Of a stretch of DNA of 64,000 nucleotides, positions 15,681 through 24,965 are shown piece after piece. Under the pieces are notes generated by a model that saw only the letters and a program-made list of their open reading frames with translations, ran no database searches and was not told the DNA's origin. Position 1 is the first letter of the stretch. Every line of letters begins with the position of its first letter. The stretch is from Gammaproteobacteria bacterium (GTDB lineage: Bacteria > Pseudomonadota > Gammaproteobacteria > Pseudomonadales > Ketobacteraceae). Where the stretch lies: assembly GCA_013178375.1 (NCBI GenBank), contig JABLXQ010000035.1:1-64000 (forward strand), read 5' to 3'. A program made the translations under genes and the position numbers.

Positions 15681-18320
15681 ATGGCGGAGGGAGCTGACAG
15701 ACAGAACGTGAGCCGATGGGTTGTTGTGCTGGTGTCGGTCATGTTGTGTTGGACGATCTCGGTCAGGGCGGATAACACTGTTATTCTGCAATCTGGTTAT
15801 GAACGATATTCCTTGAATTCATATCTGAGTTATCTGGTTGATGCAGAAGGCAGTCGTACTCTCGAGGCTGCGCTGGAAGACAGCGGATGGCAGCCCAATG
15901 TTGCGGGAACCGTACTGAATTTTGGATTCACCCACGAGACTATCTGGGTGAAGGCGCGGTTGCGCCTGCCGGATACTGCCGGTGCGCAGTGGCATCTGGT
16001 GGTGCCCTATCCCCTGCTGGAGCATGTCCGTCTGTTTGCCTGGCCGGTGCAGGATCCTGCGTTAATGATACAGATCAATTCCGGTGGCGATACGCAGGCT
16101 CACGGGCCGGTGGAATCCCATCACGTCAACTTTGCGTTGCCGGATGGCCTGAATGGCGATATCGAACTGGTGCTGCGGGTCAATTCCAGCACTTCGTTGC
16201 AGATTCCGCTGGAGTTGTGGAGCCGCGATTATCTGGTAAGCCGGCAGAATACGGAAACCCTGTATTGGGGTTTGTATTTTGGCGTGCTGCTGGCGCTGAT
16301 GGCGTATAACCTGTTTCTGTATCTGTCGATGCGGGATGTGGCCTACCTGAATTATGTTTTCTACCTGGTGTCGATCCAGCTGCTGATGCTATGCATTTCG
16401 GGCTTCGGCCTGCTGCATGTGTGGAATTCGCCGGTGTGGAAGCATTATCTGCTGCCGGTGTCGGCGGGGCTGACGTCGTTCTGGGCGATCATGTTTGCGC
16501 TGTCTTTCCTGCACAGCAGTGGCATTCATCCCGGATTGCGCGTTTTGCTGCAGGCCACGGCGGCGCTTTCGCTGGCGTTGCTGCCCTATGCCTTTATACA
16601 GCCGGCGCAAGGCGCACAACTGTCGGGGTTGCTGGCGGTGGTGAGTGTGGCGCTGATCATTGCCGCCGGTCTGAATGCGCTGGTGTCCGGCGCGGTGATT
16701 GCGCGCTATTTCGTATTGGCCTGGGCCATGTTCGCGCTGGGATCGTTTTTGTATCTGCTCAATATTTTCGGGCTGATTCCGGTGTCGCAATTTTCCAATC
16801 ATGCGGTACAGGTGGGATCGGCGCTGGAAGTGGTGCTGCTGTCATTCGCCCTGGCCCATCGCATCAAGGAGGAGCGTCAGCAGAAGCTGAGTGCGCTGGA
16901 GGAGAAGAATCACGCCGAGCAGCAGATCAAACAGGTGCAGTCGCTGGCACTGGAACAGGCGCTGCATGATGCGTTGACCCAGCGTCCCAACGATGCGTTG
17001 CTGATGCGGCGGGTGCAGGAGCTGATCCGGCAGCAGGGTGGCCACGATGCTTTCGCGCTGGTGCTGTTCTACTTTCCGCAGATGAAGGAAATTTCCTCGT
17101 CACTGGGACGTCGGCTGGCGGAGGAGCTGTTCTGCTCGGTGGTGGAGGATCTCAATCTGGCGATGGAGCAGGATGCCCGGGTGATTCCGGTTGAGAAATG
17201 CACCCAGTCCTGCGTGGCGGTGCCGGAATTCGGCGCGCTGGTGGCGCTGTGTTCCATTGATGCAGCATTTGAATCACTGCAGGATTTTGCGGGCCGTTAT
17301 CTGTCGTTTTACGACCAGGCTATCGACATCGACGGCATTTCCCTGAATCTGGCCATCGTCTGCGGCATGGCCAGTTTTCCCAAGCATGGTGATCGCGCCG
17401 ATCTGCTGCTGCAGCACGCCAGCGCGGCGCGCGACTTCGGCCTGCGCACGGCGGAACCGGTGACCATCTACAGTTCTGAAATCGAATCGTTTGGCCGGCG
17501 CCGACTGACGCTGATCGGTGCGCTGTCCCAGGCGATCCGTGACCGGGAACTGGAGCTGTATCTGCAGCCGCAGTTGCAGTGCGGCGATCTGGCGCTCACC
17601 GGTGCGGAAGTGTTGCTGCGCTGGAACAGTCCGCGTTTCGGTGTGGTGGCGCCGAAGGAATTCATCGAAATTGCCGAAGAGGCGGGCTTGATCGGGCTGC
17701 TTACCCGCTATGTGATCGAACGTGCATTCGCGGTGTTGCGCGGATTTCATCAGACGGGCCTGCACATTTCCATCAGCATCAACCTGTCGATCCGGAATCT
17801 GGTTGAGCCGGACATTGTCAGCTTCGTCACCACCCAGGCGGCGCAGTACCAGATCAATCTGGCGGATGTAGTGCTGGAAGTCACCGAAACCTCGGTGAGT
17901 GAAAACATGGATACCGTGATCGACAATTTGCAGCAACTGGCGTCCACCGGCTGCTGCATTGCGCTGGATGATTTTGGCACCGGTTATTCCTCGCTGGCGT
18001 ATTTGAGCCGGTTGCCAATTCACGAACTGAAAATCGACCGCAGTTTCATCGCCCAGATGAATCGCAGCACCAGCGATTACCGTATCGTGGAAAATACCGT
18101 GAAGCTGGCGCGGGCGCTGCAGATCCAGACCGTGGCGGAAGGCGTGGAGGATGCGGCCACGATGGAACAGATCGAGCGGCTGGGATGCGATCGGGTGCAG
18201 GGATTCTATCTGGGCAAGCCGATGCCACTGACACAGTTCCGCGAATGGGTGCTGCGGCGGCCGGATTATTCAGTGGCGGGAATGCTGCTGAAGCCAGTCA
18301 GTGAAAGCCGCGATCGGTAG
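15681..18320 (+). CDS. 7TMR-DISM sensor with degenerate GGDEF and EAL phosphodiesterase domain
   Basis: The 879 residues read in order: signal peptide (1-30), periplasmic 7TMR-DISMED2 ligand domain (about 35-185), seven transmembrane helices (about 192-393), a coiled coil (395-428), a GGDEF-like region without the GGDEF motif or substrate residues (430-600), and an EAL domain (610-865). The EAL core has Glu643 (in EVLLRW), Asn701, Glu733, the DDFGTGYSSL loop with Asp763-Asp764, Lys784 and VAEGVED, so cyclic-di-GMP hydrolysis to pGpG is expected. A GGAAGG precedes the ATG. Its 3' end overlaps the next gene, on the other strand, by 51 bases. DISMED2 domains often sense carbohydrates; the ligand is unknown. 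Confidence 0.92.
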   Translation: MAEGADRQNVSRWVVVLVSVMLCWTISVRADNTVILQSGYERYSLNSYLSYLVDAEGSRTLEAALEDSGWQPNVAGTVLNFGFTHETIWVKARLRLPDTAGAQWHLVVPYPLLEHVRLFAWPVQDPALMIQINSGGDTQAHGPVESHHVNFALPDGLNGDIELVLRVNSSTSLQIPLELWSRDYLVSRQNTETLYWGLYFGVLLALMAYNLFLYLSMRDVAYLNYVFYLVSIQLLMLCISGFGLLHVWNSPVWKHYLLPVSAGLTSFWAIMFALSFLHSSGIHPGLRVLLQATAALSLALLPYAFIQPAQGAQLSGLLAVVSVALIIAAGLNALVSGAVIARYFVLAWAMFALGSFLYLLNIFGLIPVSQFSNHAVQVGSALEVVLLSFALAHRIKEERQQKLSALEEKNHAEQQIKQVQSLALEQALHDALTQRPNDALLMRRVQELIRQQGGHDAFALVLFYFPQMKEISSSLGRRLAEELFCSVVEDLNLAMEQDARVIPVEKCTQSCVAVPEFGALVALCSIDAAFESLQDFAGRYLSFYDQAIDIDGISLNLAIVCGMASFPKHGDRADLLLQHASAARDFGLRTAEPVTIYSSEIESFGRRRLTLIGALSQAIRDRELELYLQPQLQCGDLALTGAEVLLRWNSPRFGVVAPKEFIEIAEEAGLIGLLTRYVIERAFAVLRGFHQTGLHISISINLSIRNLVEPDIVSFVTTQAAQYQINLADVVLEVTETSVSENMDTVIDNLQQLASTGCCIALDDFGTGYSSLAYLSRLPIHELKIDRSFIAQMNRSTSDYRIVENTVKLARALQIQTVAEGVEDAATMEQIERLGCDRVQGFYLGKPMPLTQFREWVLRRPDYSVAGMLLKPVSESRDR

Positions 18321-20510
18321 CGGGCGGGCAATGCCGAAGCCTTGCGCCTGATCGCAGGACAGTTGCCGTAGCACGTCGAGGGTGGCGCTGTCTTCCACGC
18401 CTTCGGCCACCACCTTGAGGCCAAAGCTGTGGGCGAGGGCAATGGTGGAGCGCACGATCACGGCGTCGGCCTCGTTCTCGCGCATGTCCTTGACGAAGGT
18501 ACGGTCAATCTTCAGCGTGTCGATGGGCAGGCGCTTCAGGTAGCTCAGCGAGGAATAGCCGGTACCGAAATCGTCAATGGCCAGCGGAATGCCGAGCTGG
18601 TGGATGCGATCCACCACCTGCATCGCGCGCTCGGGATCGCTGATCAGTGCACTTTCCGTAATCTCGATTTCCAGCAGGTGCGGTGGCACCGCGCAGGTTT
18701 CCAGCAACCGTGCGATCTTGTCGGGACATTCACAATCGGCCAGGTTGCGTGCCGACAGGTTCACCGCCACAGGTAAGCTGAGCCCTTCGTCCAGCCAGCA
18801 CTTGATCTGTTCCAGCGCGTTGCGCAACACCCATTGACTGAGGGGATGGATGATATCGCTCATTTCGGCGGCGGGAATGAAATCGCCCGGTGGAATCATG
18901 CCGTGTTTGGGATGCTGCCAGCGCAACAGCGCTTCGCAGCCGGTGCAGGCGCCGGTGTGCAGGTCGATGCGCGGCTGGTAGTGCAGCACCAGCTGATTCT
19001 CGCGGATCGCGGTGCCCAGTTCCGCCATCATGGTGAGGCGGCGCGGGCTGTTGGAATCCTGGGTGCTGGTATAGAGCGCAATGCCGGTGCCGTGGGTTTT
19101 GGCGTAGTACATGGCCACGTCGGCGCAGCGCAGCATCTGGTGGCTGTCGCTGCCGTGCTGGGGAAACAGCGAAATGCCGATGCTGGCACCCAGCTCCAGG
19201 CTGATGCCTTCCACGCTGATGGGATGGCGCAGACACTCGCTTACCCGTGTGGCGACATCGAATGCTTCCTGCTCTGAATTCAGCAGGTTTGTCATCACGG
19301 CAAATTCGTCGCCGCCCAGCCGGTAGGGCATGGCGCCCAGCGGTTGCAGCACCGCCAGCAGACGCGCTGCCAGCAGTTTCAGCAGATGATCGCCGATGCT
19401 GTGGCCCAGCGTGTCGTTCACTTCCTTGAACCGGTTCAGGTCCATCAGCAGAAACGCCAGATGATGTTTTTGGGCGGCTGCATTCAGGATGGCGTGAGCG
19501 GCCTGCTCATGCAGGTAATCGCGGTTGGGCAATCCGGTGAGGGAGTCGTGATTGGCGCGGTATTCCAGCTGCAGGCGTGATTGCAGCAACGCGTCTTCCG
19601 CCAGCTTGCGGTCGTCGATGTTGCGTACCGTGGCCATCAGGCAGGGGTTGCCTTCCAGCATGACCAGATTGAGATTCACTTCGGCTTCGAACGGTGTGCC
19701 GTCAAAGCAGCAGTGGCGCCATTCGAAATTCTGCGGCACGCCCTGAATGGCGGCTTCGATCTTGCGCTGGGCCTTGGTCGACGATGCAGCGCCGTCGGGC
19801 TGTGCGGGCGGTGAAAAGCGCGCCGGGGGTTGGCCCAGCAACTGATCGCGGGTGCAGCCGAACAGCTTCAGGGCTGCCTGATTACATTCGATGAAAATGC
19901 CGTTGCGCAGTACGAATACGCCATCGACAGAGCCGTCGAACAGGGCCCGGTAGCGGGTTTCGCTTTCCCGCAACGTGTTGAGCAGCATCAGTTGCGACAC
20001 CAGATCGGACACCGACGCAATGAATTCCTGTTCCTCGCGGGTCCACAGGCGGGCGTTGCCGGTTTCCTCCAGACAGAGCACGCCGCGGGTTTTGCCTTCA
20101 CTGCGCACGGTGCCGTCCAGCAGCGAGATGATGTTGAGCGGCTTCAGATAGATGTCGGCGAATTCACGGGTGCGCGGATCGTTTTGCGCGTCGGCGGCGG
20201 CAATCACGCGGTTGTTGGCCAGGGCAGCGAAATAGCGGGGAAAGCTGCGGGCTTCCAGTTCCATGCCCTGTTCGTACTGATCGGTGTCCTCGCGATACAG
20301 GGTCAGGCAGGCCATGCGGGAGTAGTCGGATTCCAGTTGCCAGATGCTGGCGCGGTGCACGCCCAGGGCGTTGGCGCAGGCGTGCACAATACGGCGCAAG
20401 CCGTTCGTCAGTTTCCCTCCCCAGATCTGTTCATCCTTGGACAAGGCAACATAAGTATCGGCCAGCAAACGGGAACGTTCTCCAAACGACAAGCTCGAGT
20501 TCCGTGGCAT
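18270..20510 (-). CDS. GAF-PAS-GGDEF-EAL dual-domain cyclic-di-GMP protein
   Basis: A soluble protein of 746 residues: GAF (about 20-175), PAS (about 183-305), GGDEF (about 312-480) with intact Gly-Gly-Asp-Glu-Phe at 399-403, and EAL (about 490-742) with Glu526-Ala-Leu, NLSARNL, EITES, IDDFGTGYSSLSYL, LKIDRTF and VAEGVED. Both catalytic sites look complete. No RxxD inhibitory site precedes GGDEF (that position reads PLGA), so product inhibition is not expected. Signals through GAF and PAS probably set the balance of synthesis and breakdown. The gene runs tail-to-tail into the 7TMR-EAL gene, sharing its last 51 bases antisense. Confidence 0.93.
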   Translation of the reverse strand: MPRNSSLSFGERSRLLADTYVALSKDEQIWGGKLTNGLRRIVHACANALGVHRASIWQLESDYSRMACLTLYREDTDQYEQGMELEARSFPRYFAALANNRVIAAADAQNDPRTREFADIYLKPLNIISLLDGTVRSEGKTRGVLCLEETGNARLWTREEQEFIASVSDLVSQLMLLNTLRESETRYRALFDGSVDGVFVLRNGIFIECNQAALKLFGCTRDQLLGQPPARFSPPAQPDGAASSTKAQRKIEAAIQGVPQNFEWRHCCFDGTPFEAEVNLNLVMLEGNPCLMATVRNIDDRKLAEDALLQSRLQLEYRANHDSLTGLPNRDYLHEQAAHAILNAAAQKHHLAFLLMDLNRFKEVNDTLGHSIGDHLLKLLAARLLAVLQPLGAMPYRLGGDEFAVMTNLLNSEQEAFDVATRVSECLRHPISVEGISLELGASIGISLFPQHGSDSHQMLRCADVAMYYAKTHGTGIALYTSTQDSNSPRRLTMMAELGTAIRENQLVLHYQPRIDLHTGACTGCEALLRWQHPKHGMIPPGDFIPAAEMSDIIHPLSQWVLRNALEQIKCWLDEGLSLPVAVNLSARNLADCECPDKIARLLETCAVPPHLLEIEITESALISDPERAMQVVDRIHQLGIPLAIDDFGTGYSSLSYLKRLPIDTLKIDRTFVKDMRENEADAVIVRSTIALAHSFGLKVVAEGVEDSATLDVLRQLSCDQAQGFGIARPLPIAAFTDWLQQHSRH

Positions 20511-20523
20511 GGGGTGTTCTGAT

Positions 20524-20548
20524 CTGATTTTGAAGTATCAAAAATCAG
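20524..20548. repeat. Palindrome in the divergent promoter region before mnmH
   Basis: CTGATTTT (20524-20531) and AAAATCAG (20541-20548) form a perfect eight-base inverted repeat around nine bases. TATAGT follows at 20549-20554. It lies in the 137-base gap between a GGDEF-EAL gene and mnmH. It could be an operator or part of a promoter. Confidence 0.45.
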
Positions 20549-20647
20549 TATAGTTGAACCGCCGCGAGCCGTGGTTTACCCTGTGCGCCACCTGAAAACG
20601 GCCAGACTTTCAGCAGTTTGTGGCCGTGTTTTACCAAGGATTCCTGC

Positions 20648-21748
20648 ATGCCCGTTTTGCCCTCGACTGCCGACTACCAGCACCTGTTCCTGCATGACGT
20701 GCCCATGATGGACGTGCGGGCGCCGGTTGAATTCGGCCAGGGCGCGTTTCCCTGTGCGGTGAATGTGCCACTGCTGGATGACCGCCAGCGCGAGCTGATC
20801 GGCATCGAGTACAAGAACGCGGGGCAGGACGCCGCCATTGCACTGGGCAACCGGCTGGCCACGCCGGAGATCCGCGCGCAGCGTATTGCTGACTGGCAGG
20901 CGTTCGCGCAGGCCCATCCGGATGGCGTGCTGTACTGTTTTCGCGGCGGCCTGCGTTCGCGCACCACCCAGCAATGGCTGCATGACAGCGGTGTCACCGT
21001 TCCCCTTGTACAGGGCGGCTACAAAGCCCTGCGCCGTTTCCTGCTGGACACCCTGGAGCAGCGTTGCGCAGTGCAGCCGCTGATTCTGGTTTCCGGCCGT
21101 ACTGGCACCGGCAAGACGGACCTGCTGCAGCAGATCGGGCACGCAGTGGATCTGGAGGGGTTGGCCTGTCATCGCGGCTCTACCTTTGGCTACACCACTT
21201 CGCTGCAGCCGCCACAGATCGGTTTTGAAAATGCCCTGGCGGTACAACTGCTCAAGCATGCACACCGGCACCCGCAGCAGCCCCTGTTTCTGGAGGATGA
21301 AAGCCGACTGATCGGGCGCGTTGCCCTGCCGCCGGTGTTGCAGGAAGCAATGAAAGCGGCGCCATTGATTGTACTGGAGGCGCCACTGGAACAGCGCGAG
21401 GAGCGGGTGGTGCGCGATTACATCCAGGCCCAGCGTGCGGCCTATGATGTTGCCTATGGCGAGCAGGCGGCGGAGCGTTTCGCGGAATTCGTGCTGCACA
21501 ACCTGGATCGCATTCGCTCCCGTTTGGGTGGCGAGCGGCACCAGCAGTTGCGTGAAGACTGGCAGCAGGCGCTGCAACTGTTTGAAGCGACGGGTGATAC
21601 CGCCGGCTTCCGCCCGGGCATTCGCCGCTTGCTGGTGGAGTATTACGATCCCATGTACGATTACCAGCTGTCGCGCCGCAGTGGGACCATCCTGGCGCGC
21701 GGAGAGGCGGACCTGCTGCTGCAGGCGATGCGCCAGCACCATTCCTGA
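20648..21748 (+). CDS. mnmH: tRNA 2-selenouridine synthase (SelU)
   Basis: MnmH replaces sulfur with selenium in the wobble 2-thiouridine of tRNA-Lys, -Glu and -Gln using selenophosphate, via a geranylated intermediate. The 366-residue product has an N-terminal rhodanese domain (1-125) with the catalytic cysteine in VLYCFRGGLRSR (Cys97, the same number as in E. coli), and a C-terminal P-loop domain with GRTGTGKT at 150-157 and a DESRLIGR segment. AAGGA precedes ATG 20648. It heads an operon with the ABC importer (34 bases to the next gene). SelD, which supplies selenophosphate, is encoded at 31683. Confidence 0.95.
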   Translation: MPVLPSTADYQHLFLHDVPMMDVRAPVEFGQGAFPCAVNVPLLDDRQRELIGIEYKNAGQDAAIALGNRLATPEIRAQRIADWQAFAQAHPDGVLYCFRGGLRSRTTQQWLHDSGVTVPLVQGGYKALRRFLLDTLEQRCAVQPLILVSGRTGTGKTDLLQQIGHAVDLEGLACHRGSTFGYTTSLQPPQIGFENALAVQLLKHAHRHPQQPLFLEDESRLIGRVALPPVLQEAMKAAPLIVLEAPLEQREERVVRDYIQAQRAAYDVAYGEQAAERFAEFVLHNLDRIRSRLGGERHQQLREDWQQALQLFEATGDTAGFRPGIRRLLVEYYDPMYDYQLSRRSGTILARGEADLLLQAMRQHHS

Positions 21749-21782
21749 AGTCATACCACATTACATTTACCGGAGATTGCCA

Positions 21783-22670
21783 ATGTCGATTCGAAAACGG
21801 ATTGCGGCTGCGCGCCGTGCAGTGCTTGCCGCCACACTGACTGTTGTATCCAGCCTTGCTTCCGCCCAGACCTTTACCTTCACCGCCATCCCCGATCAGG
21901 ACGAATCCAAACTCACCGAGCGCTTCGGCCGCATTGCCGACTACCTGTCGAAGCAGGTGGGCGCGGAAGTGAAATACATCCCTGTGAAAAGTTACCCTGC
22001 TGCGGTAGCCGCGTTCCGCAACAATCAGGTGCAGCTGGCCTGGTTCGGCGGACTCACCGGCGTGCAGGCGCGCAATCTGGTGCCGGGCAGCGAAGCCATC
22101 GCCCAGGGTGCCGAGGACACCGCGTTCAAAACCTATTTCATCGCCCACGCCAGCACTGGTCTGAAAAACAGCGCGGAATTTCCCGCTGCCATTGCCGGCA
22201 AGAGTTTTACATTCGGCTCGAAGGGTTCCACTTCCGGCCGGTTGATGCCGGAATTTTTCATTCGCGATCACTTCAAGAAAGCACCGGACGCGATTTTTTC
22301 CCGCGTCGGCTTTTCCGGCGATCACTCGCGCACCATGACGCTGGTGGAATCCGGTGCCTATGATGTTGGCGTGCTGAATTACACCGTGTGGGATGACGCG
22401 GTGAAGCAGGGCAGTGTGGACACGTCGAAAGTCAGCGTGATCTGGACCTCGCCCACCTATCCCGATTACCAGTGGACCATTCGCGGCGACGTGGATGCCG
22501 CCTGGGGCAAGGGCTTCAAGCAGAAAGTGCAGCAAGCGCTGCTGGACATGAAAGATCCGCAATTGCTGCAGGCGTTCCCGCGCACCGGTTTCGTGCCCGC
22601 GCAGAACAGCGACTACGCACCGATTGAAAAGACTGCGATCGAACTGGGCATCATGGACGAAATCATGTGA
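21783..22670 (+). CDS. PhnD-type periplasmic binding protein, putative selenium oxyanion uptake
   Basis: The 295-residue product has a signal peptide (cleavage after SLASA, about residue 28) and the phosphonate/phosphite-binding fold: FTAIPDQDESKLTERFGRI at the N terminus, the ligand loop QLAWFGGLTGVQ, then TFGSKGSTSGRLMPEFFI and DVGVLNYTVWD. The family takes up phosphonate, phosphite or phosphate, but a clade sitting beside selD or ybbB/selU genes is annotated as a putative selenate importer from context. Immediate linkage to mnmH supports that reading here; transport of selenium is not shown. Its stop overlaps the ATPase start by one base (TGATG). Confidence 0.85.
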   Translation: MSIRKRIAAARRAVLAATLTVVSSLASAQTFTFTAIPDQDESKLTERFGRIADYLSKQVGAEVKYIPVKSYPAAVAAFRNNQVQLAWFGGLTGVQARNLVPGSEAIAQGAEDTAFKTYFIAHASTGLKNSAEFPAAIAGKSFTFGSKGSTSGRLMPEFFIRDHFKKAPDAIFSRVGFSGDHSRTMTLVESGAYDVGVLNYTVWDDAVKQGSVDTSKVSVIWTSPTYPDYQWTIRGDVDAAWGKGFKQKVQQALLDMKDPQLLQAFPRTGFVPAQNSDYAPIEKTAIELGIMDEIM

Positions 22671-23350
22671 TGTCCGGCGCGATGACATCTCCCGTGCTGT
22701 TTCATCTGGACGAGGCCGTCATCGGTTATGGCAGCCGCGCTGTGTTGCGCGGTTGTCAGCTCAGCATTGCTACCGGTGAGAAGGTGGCGCTGCTGGGTGA
22801 ATCCGGCGCGGGCAAGACCACGCTGCTGCGCCAGTTGCGTTCGCTGCGTCCGGCGGATGTGGCCTGGTGTCCGCAGAATACCGGTCTGGTGCCGATGCTG
22901 TCGGTGTTTCACAACATTTACATGGGGCGGCTGGATCGCCATTCGTTTTTCTACAATCTGCTGAATCTGGTGCATCCGCTGGCGCAGCCCCGTGATGAAA
23001 TTGCGGCGCTGGCACAGCAGCTGGGTTTGCAGGAAAAATTGTTCACGTCGGTGGACAAACTGTCCGGCGGCCAGCAGAGCCGCACCAGCCTGGGTCGCGC
23101 GCTGTATCAGCAGCGGCCGGTTTTTCTCGGCGACGAACCGGTGTCGGCGGTGGATGAAGTGCAGGCCGACCAGTTGTTGCAACTGATCTGCGCGCGCCAC
23201 GAAACTATGGTGATTGCGCTGCACGATGTGGCGCTGGCGTTGCGCTATTGCAACCGCGTCATTGGCTTGCAGGGTGGCAGGATCGCGCTGGACCAGCCGG
23301 CCAGTGCGTGCGATCCGGCGGAATTGCTGCGCCTGTACGCGCACGCGTGA
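22670..23350 (+). CDS. ABC importer ATPase (PhnC-like)
   Basis: A 226-residue nucleotide-binding subunit with Walker A GESGAGKT (43-50), Q-loop CPQN, signature LSGGQQSRTSLGRAL (from 131), Walker B VFLGDEP (Asp155, Glu156) and the switch His in ALHDVALAL. The ATG at 22670 overlaps the preceding stop, indicating translational coupling; a GTG at 22667 is in frame. It energises the permease encoded four bases downstream, in the mnmH-linked importer. Classified with PhnC by its partners rather than by specific residues. Confidence 0.9.
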   Translation: MSGAMTSPVLFHLDEAVIGYGSRAVLRGCQLSIATGEKVALLGESGAGKTTLLRQLRSLRPADVAWCPQNTGLVPMLSVFHNIYMGRLDRHSFFYNLLNLVHPLAQPRDEIAALAQQLGLQEKLFTSVDKLSGGQQSRTSLGRALYQQRPVFLGDEPVSAVDEVQADQLLQLICARHETMVIALHDVALALRYCNRVIGLQGGRIALDQPASACDPAELLRLYAHA

Positions 23351-23354
23351 CACC

Positions 23355-24863
23355 ATGCAGTCCTCCTCTTTCCCCCTGATTCCCGTCCGCGACAGTTCCG
23401 CCACGGCCATGGTGCGCACCAGTGCGCTGTTCGTGCTGGTGGCGCTGCTGTGTCTGCCGTGGGCGGATTTGAGTATTTCCACCCGCGATCCCTGGCAGGA
23501 GTTGGCGCGTCTCGGTTGGGGATTGCTGACGCCGTCGTTCGATAATCCGCTCACCCTGCTGGAAGCACTGGCCAACACGCTGGCGTTTGCGCTGCAGGGT
23601 GTGGCGCTGGGCGCGGTGGGCGGATTTTTACTGGCGCTGGGTTATCGCCGTGCTGCGGTGCGCCGTTTTGCCGCTTTCATCCGCGCGATTCATGAATTGT
23701 TCTGGGCCTTGCTGTTCATTCAACTGGCAGGGCTGTCGCCGGCGGCGGGCGTGCTGGCGATAGCGATTCCCTACGCCGGCACTTTCGCCAAAATTTACGG
23801 TGAGTTGTTCGAAGAAGTGGACCCGTCCGCGCGTCAGGCATTGCCCGTTGGCACCGGTGCGCTATCGGCCTTTTTCTTCACCGAGTTGCCGCAGTGTTTT
23901 GCGCACATGGTGACCTACACGCGCTACCGGCTGGAGTGCGGCATCCGTTCCTCCGCCGTACTGGGTTTCATTGGTCTGCCCACAGTGGGATTCCATCTGG
24001 AAACCGCGCTCAAGCAGGGGCAGTACAGCGAAGCCGCCGCGTTGTTTTACGCACTGGTGCTGGTGATCGTCACGCTGCACGGCTGGATGCGCGCGAAATT
24101 GCTGCCGCTGTATCTGTTGGCCGTGCTGGTGTGGTTGCCGCCAGTGGCGCAGTTCAATGGTGCGCTGGTGTGGCGTTTTTTCAGCGAGGATATAGTGCCG
24201 GCGCCGCTGCGACAGGGCTGGAACGGTGAAGGGCTGTGGCGGTGGCTGCACGCCTTGTGGAGCAGTCAGATTGCGCCGGGATTGGGTAACACGCTGGTGC
24301 TGGCATTGCTGGCGCTGATCGGTACCGGTCTGGTGACGCTGTTGACCTTCCCCGCGATTTCCCATCTGTTCGGCCGGCCGGTGACGCGCGCCGGCGGCCA
24401 TTTTTTTCTGGTGCTGATGCGTTCCGCGCCGGAATACCTGCTGGCATTTGTCGGCCTGCTGCTGTGGGGGCCGAGCATGCTGCCGGCGGTGGTGGCGCTG
24501 TCGCTGCACAACGGCGCCATCATTGCGCATCTGGTGGGACATTACAGCGACAGCCTGCAGCTGCGCGACGATGCAGTGACAGGGCTGAACCGCTATCTGT
24601 TCGAGGTGCTGCCGCGCATCTATCGCACTTTCCTCGCGTTCACCCTGTACCGGTTTGAAATCCTGATGCGGGAAACTGCCATGCTCGGCATCCTGGGAAT
24701 TCCCACGCTGGGATTCTTTATCGATTCCGCCTTTACCGAATTCCGCTTTGATCGCGCCATGCTGTTGCTGCTGGTCACTGCGTTGCTGAACATGAGCGTG
24801 GACATGCTGGCGCGTACCCTGCGGCGGCGTCTGCATTTGTCCAGTCAGCCGGAGAGTTTGTAA
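23355..24863 (+). CDS. ABC permease with two fused PhnE-like domains
   Basis: The 502-residue membrane protein is a tandem fusion: two copies of the transporter-permease core, each with the EAA-type loop that contacts the ATPase. The first has GIRSSAVLGFIGLPTVGFHLE after a run of helices (residues about 70-250), the second RETAMLGILGIPTLGFFIDS near the end (about 310-490). A fused pair would let one polypeptide form the whole transmembrane pore with two ATPases. PhnE proteins are usually about 260-290 residues and dimerise. It follows the ATPase gene by four bases and closes the mnmH operon. Confidence 0.88.
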   Translation: MQSSSFPLIPVRDSSATAMVRTSALFVLVALLCLPWADLSISTRDPWQELARLGWGLLTPSFDNPLTLLEALANTLAFALQGVALGAVGGFLLALGYRRAAVRRFAAFIRAIHELFWALLFIQLAGLSPAAGVLAIAIPYAGTFAKIYGELFEEVDPSARQALPVGTGALSAFFFTELPQCFAHMVTYTRYRLECGIRSSAVLGFIGLPTVGFHLETALKQGQYSEAAALFYALVLVIVTLHGWMRAKLLPLYLLAVLVWLPPVAQFNGALVWRFFSEDIVPAPLRQGWNGEGLWRWLHALWSSQIAPGLGNTLVLALLALIGTGLVTLLTFPAISHLFGRPVTRAGGHFFLVLMRSAPEYLLAFVGLLLWGPSMLPAVVALSLHNGAIIAHLVGHYSDSLQLRDDAVTGLNRYLFEVLPRIYRTFLAFTLYRFEILMRETAMLGILGIPTLGFFIDSAFTEFRFDRAMLLLLVTALLNMSVDMLARTLRRRLHLSSQPESL

Positions 24864-24965
24864 CGTCTGCCCGTCTGGGCGCTTTATAATCTCTTGACTA
24901 TTGATTGAGCCTTTCTTGTTGCCCCTGCCGCTAAGCTGCCCCTGTACTCGAAACAGGAGCAGTGA

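Noticed and set aside
21369-21782. A longer start for the PhnD-type binding protein inside mnmH
   Set aside because: The extension would bury a clear signal peptide starting at 21783; the upstream residues are an out-of-frame reading of mnmH.
21252-22688. A 478-codon minus-strand frame
   Set aside because: It is antisense to mnmH and the binding-protein gene, both certain.
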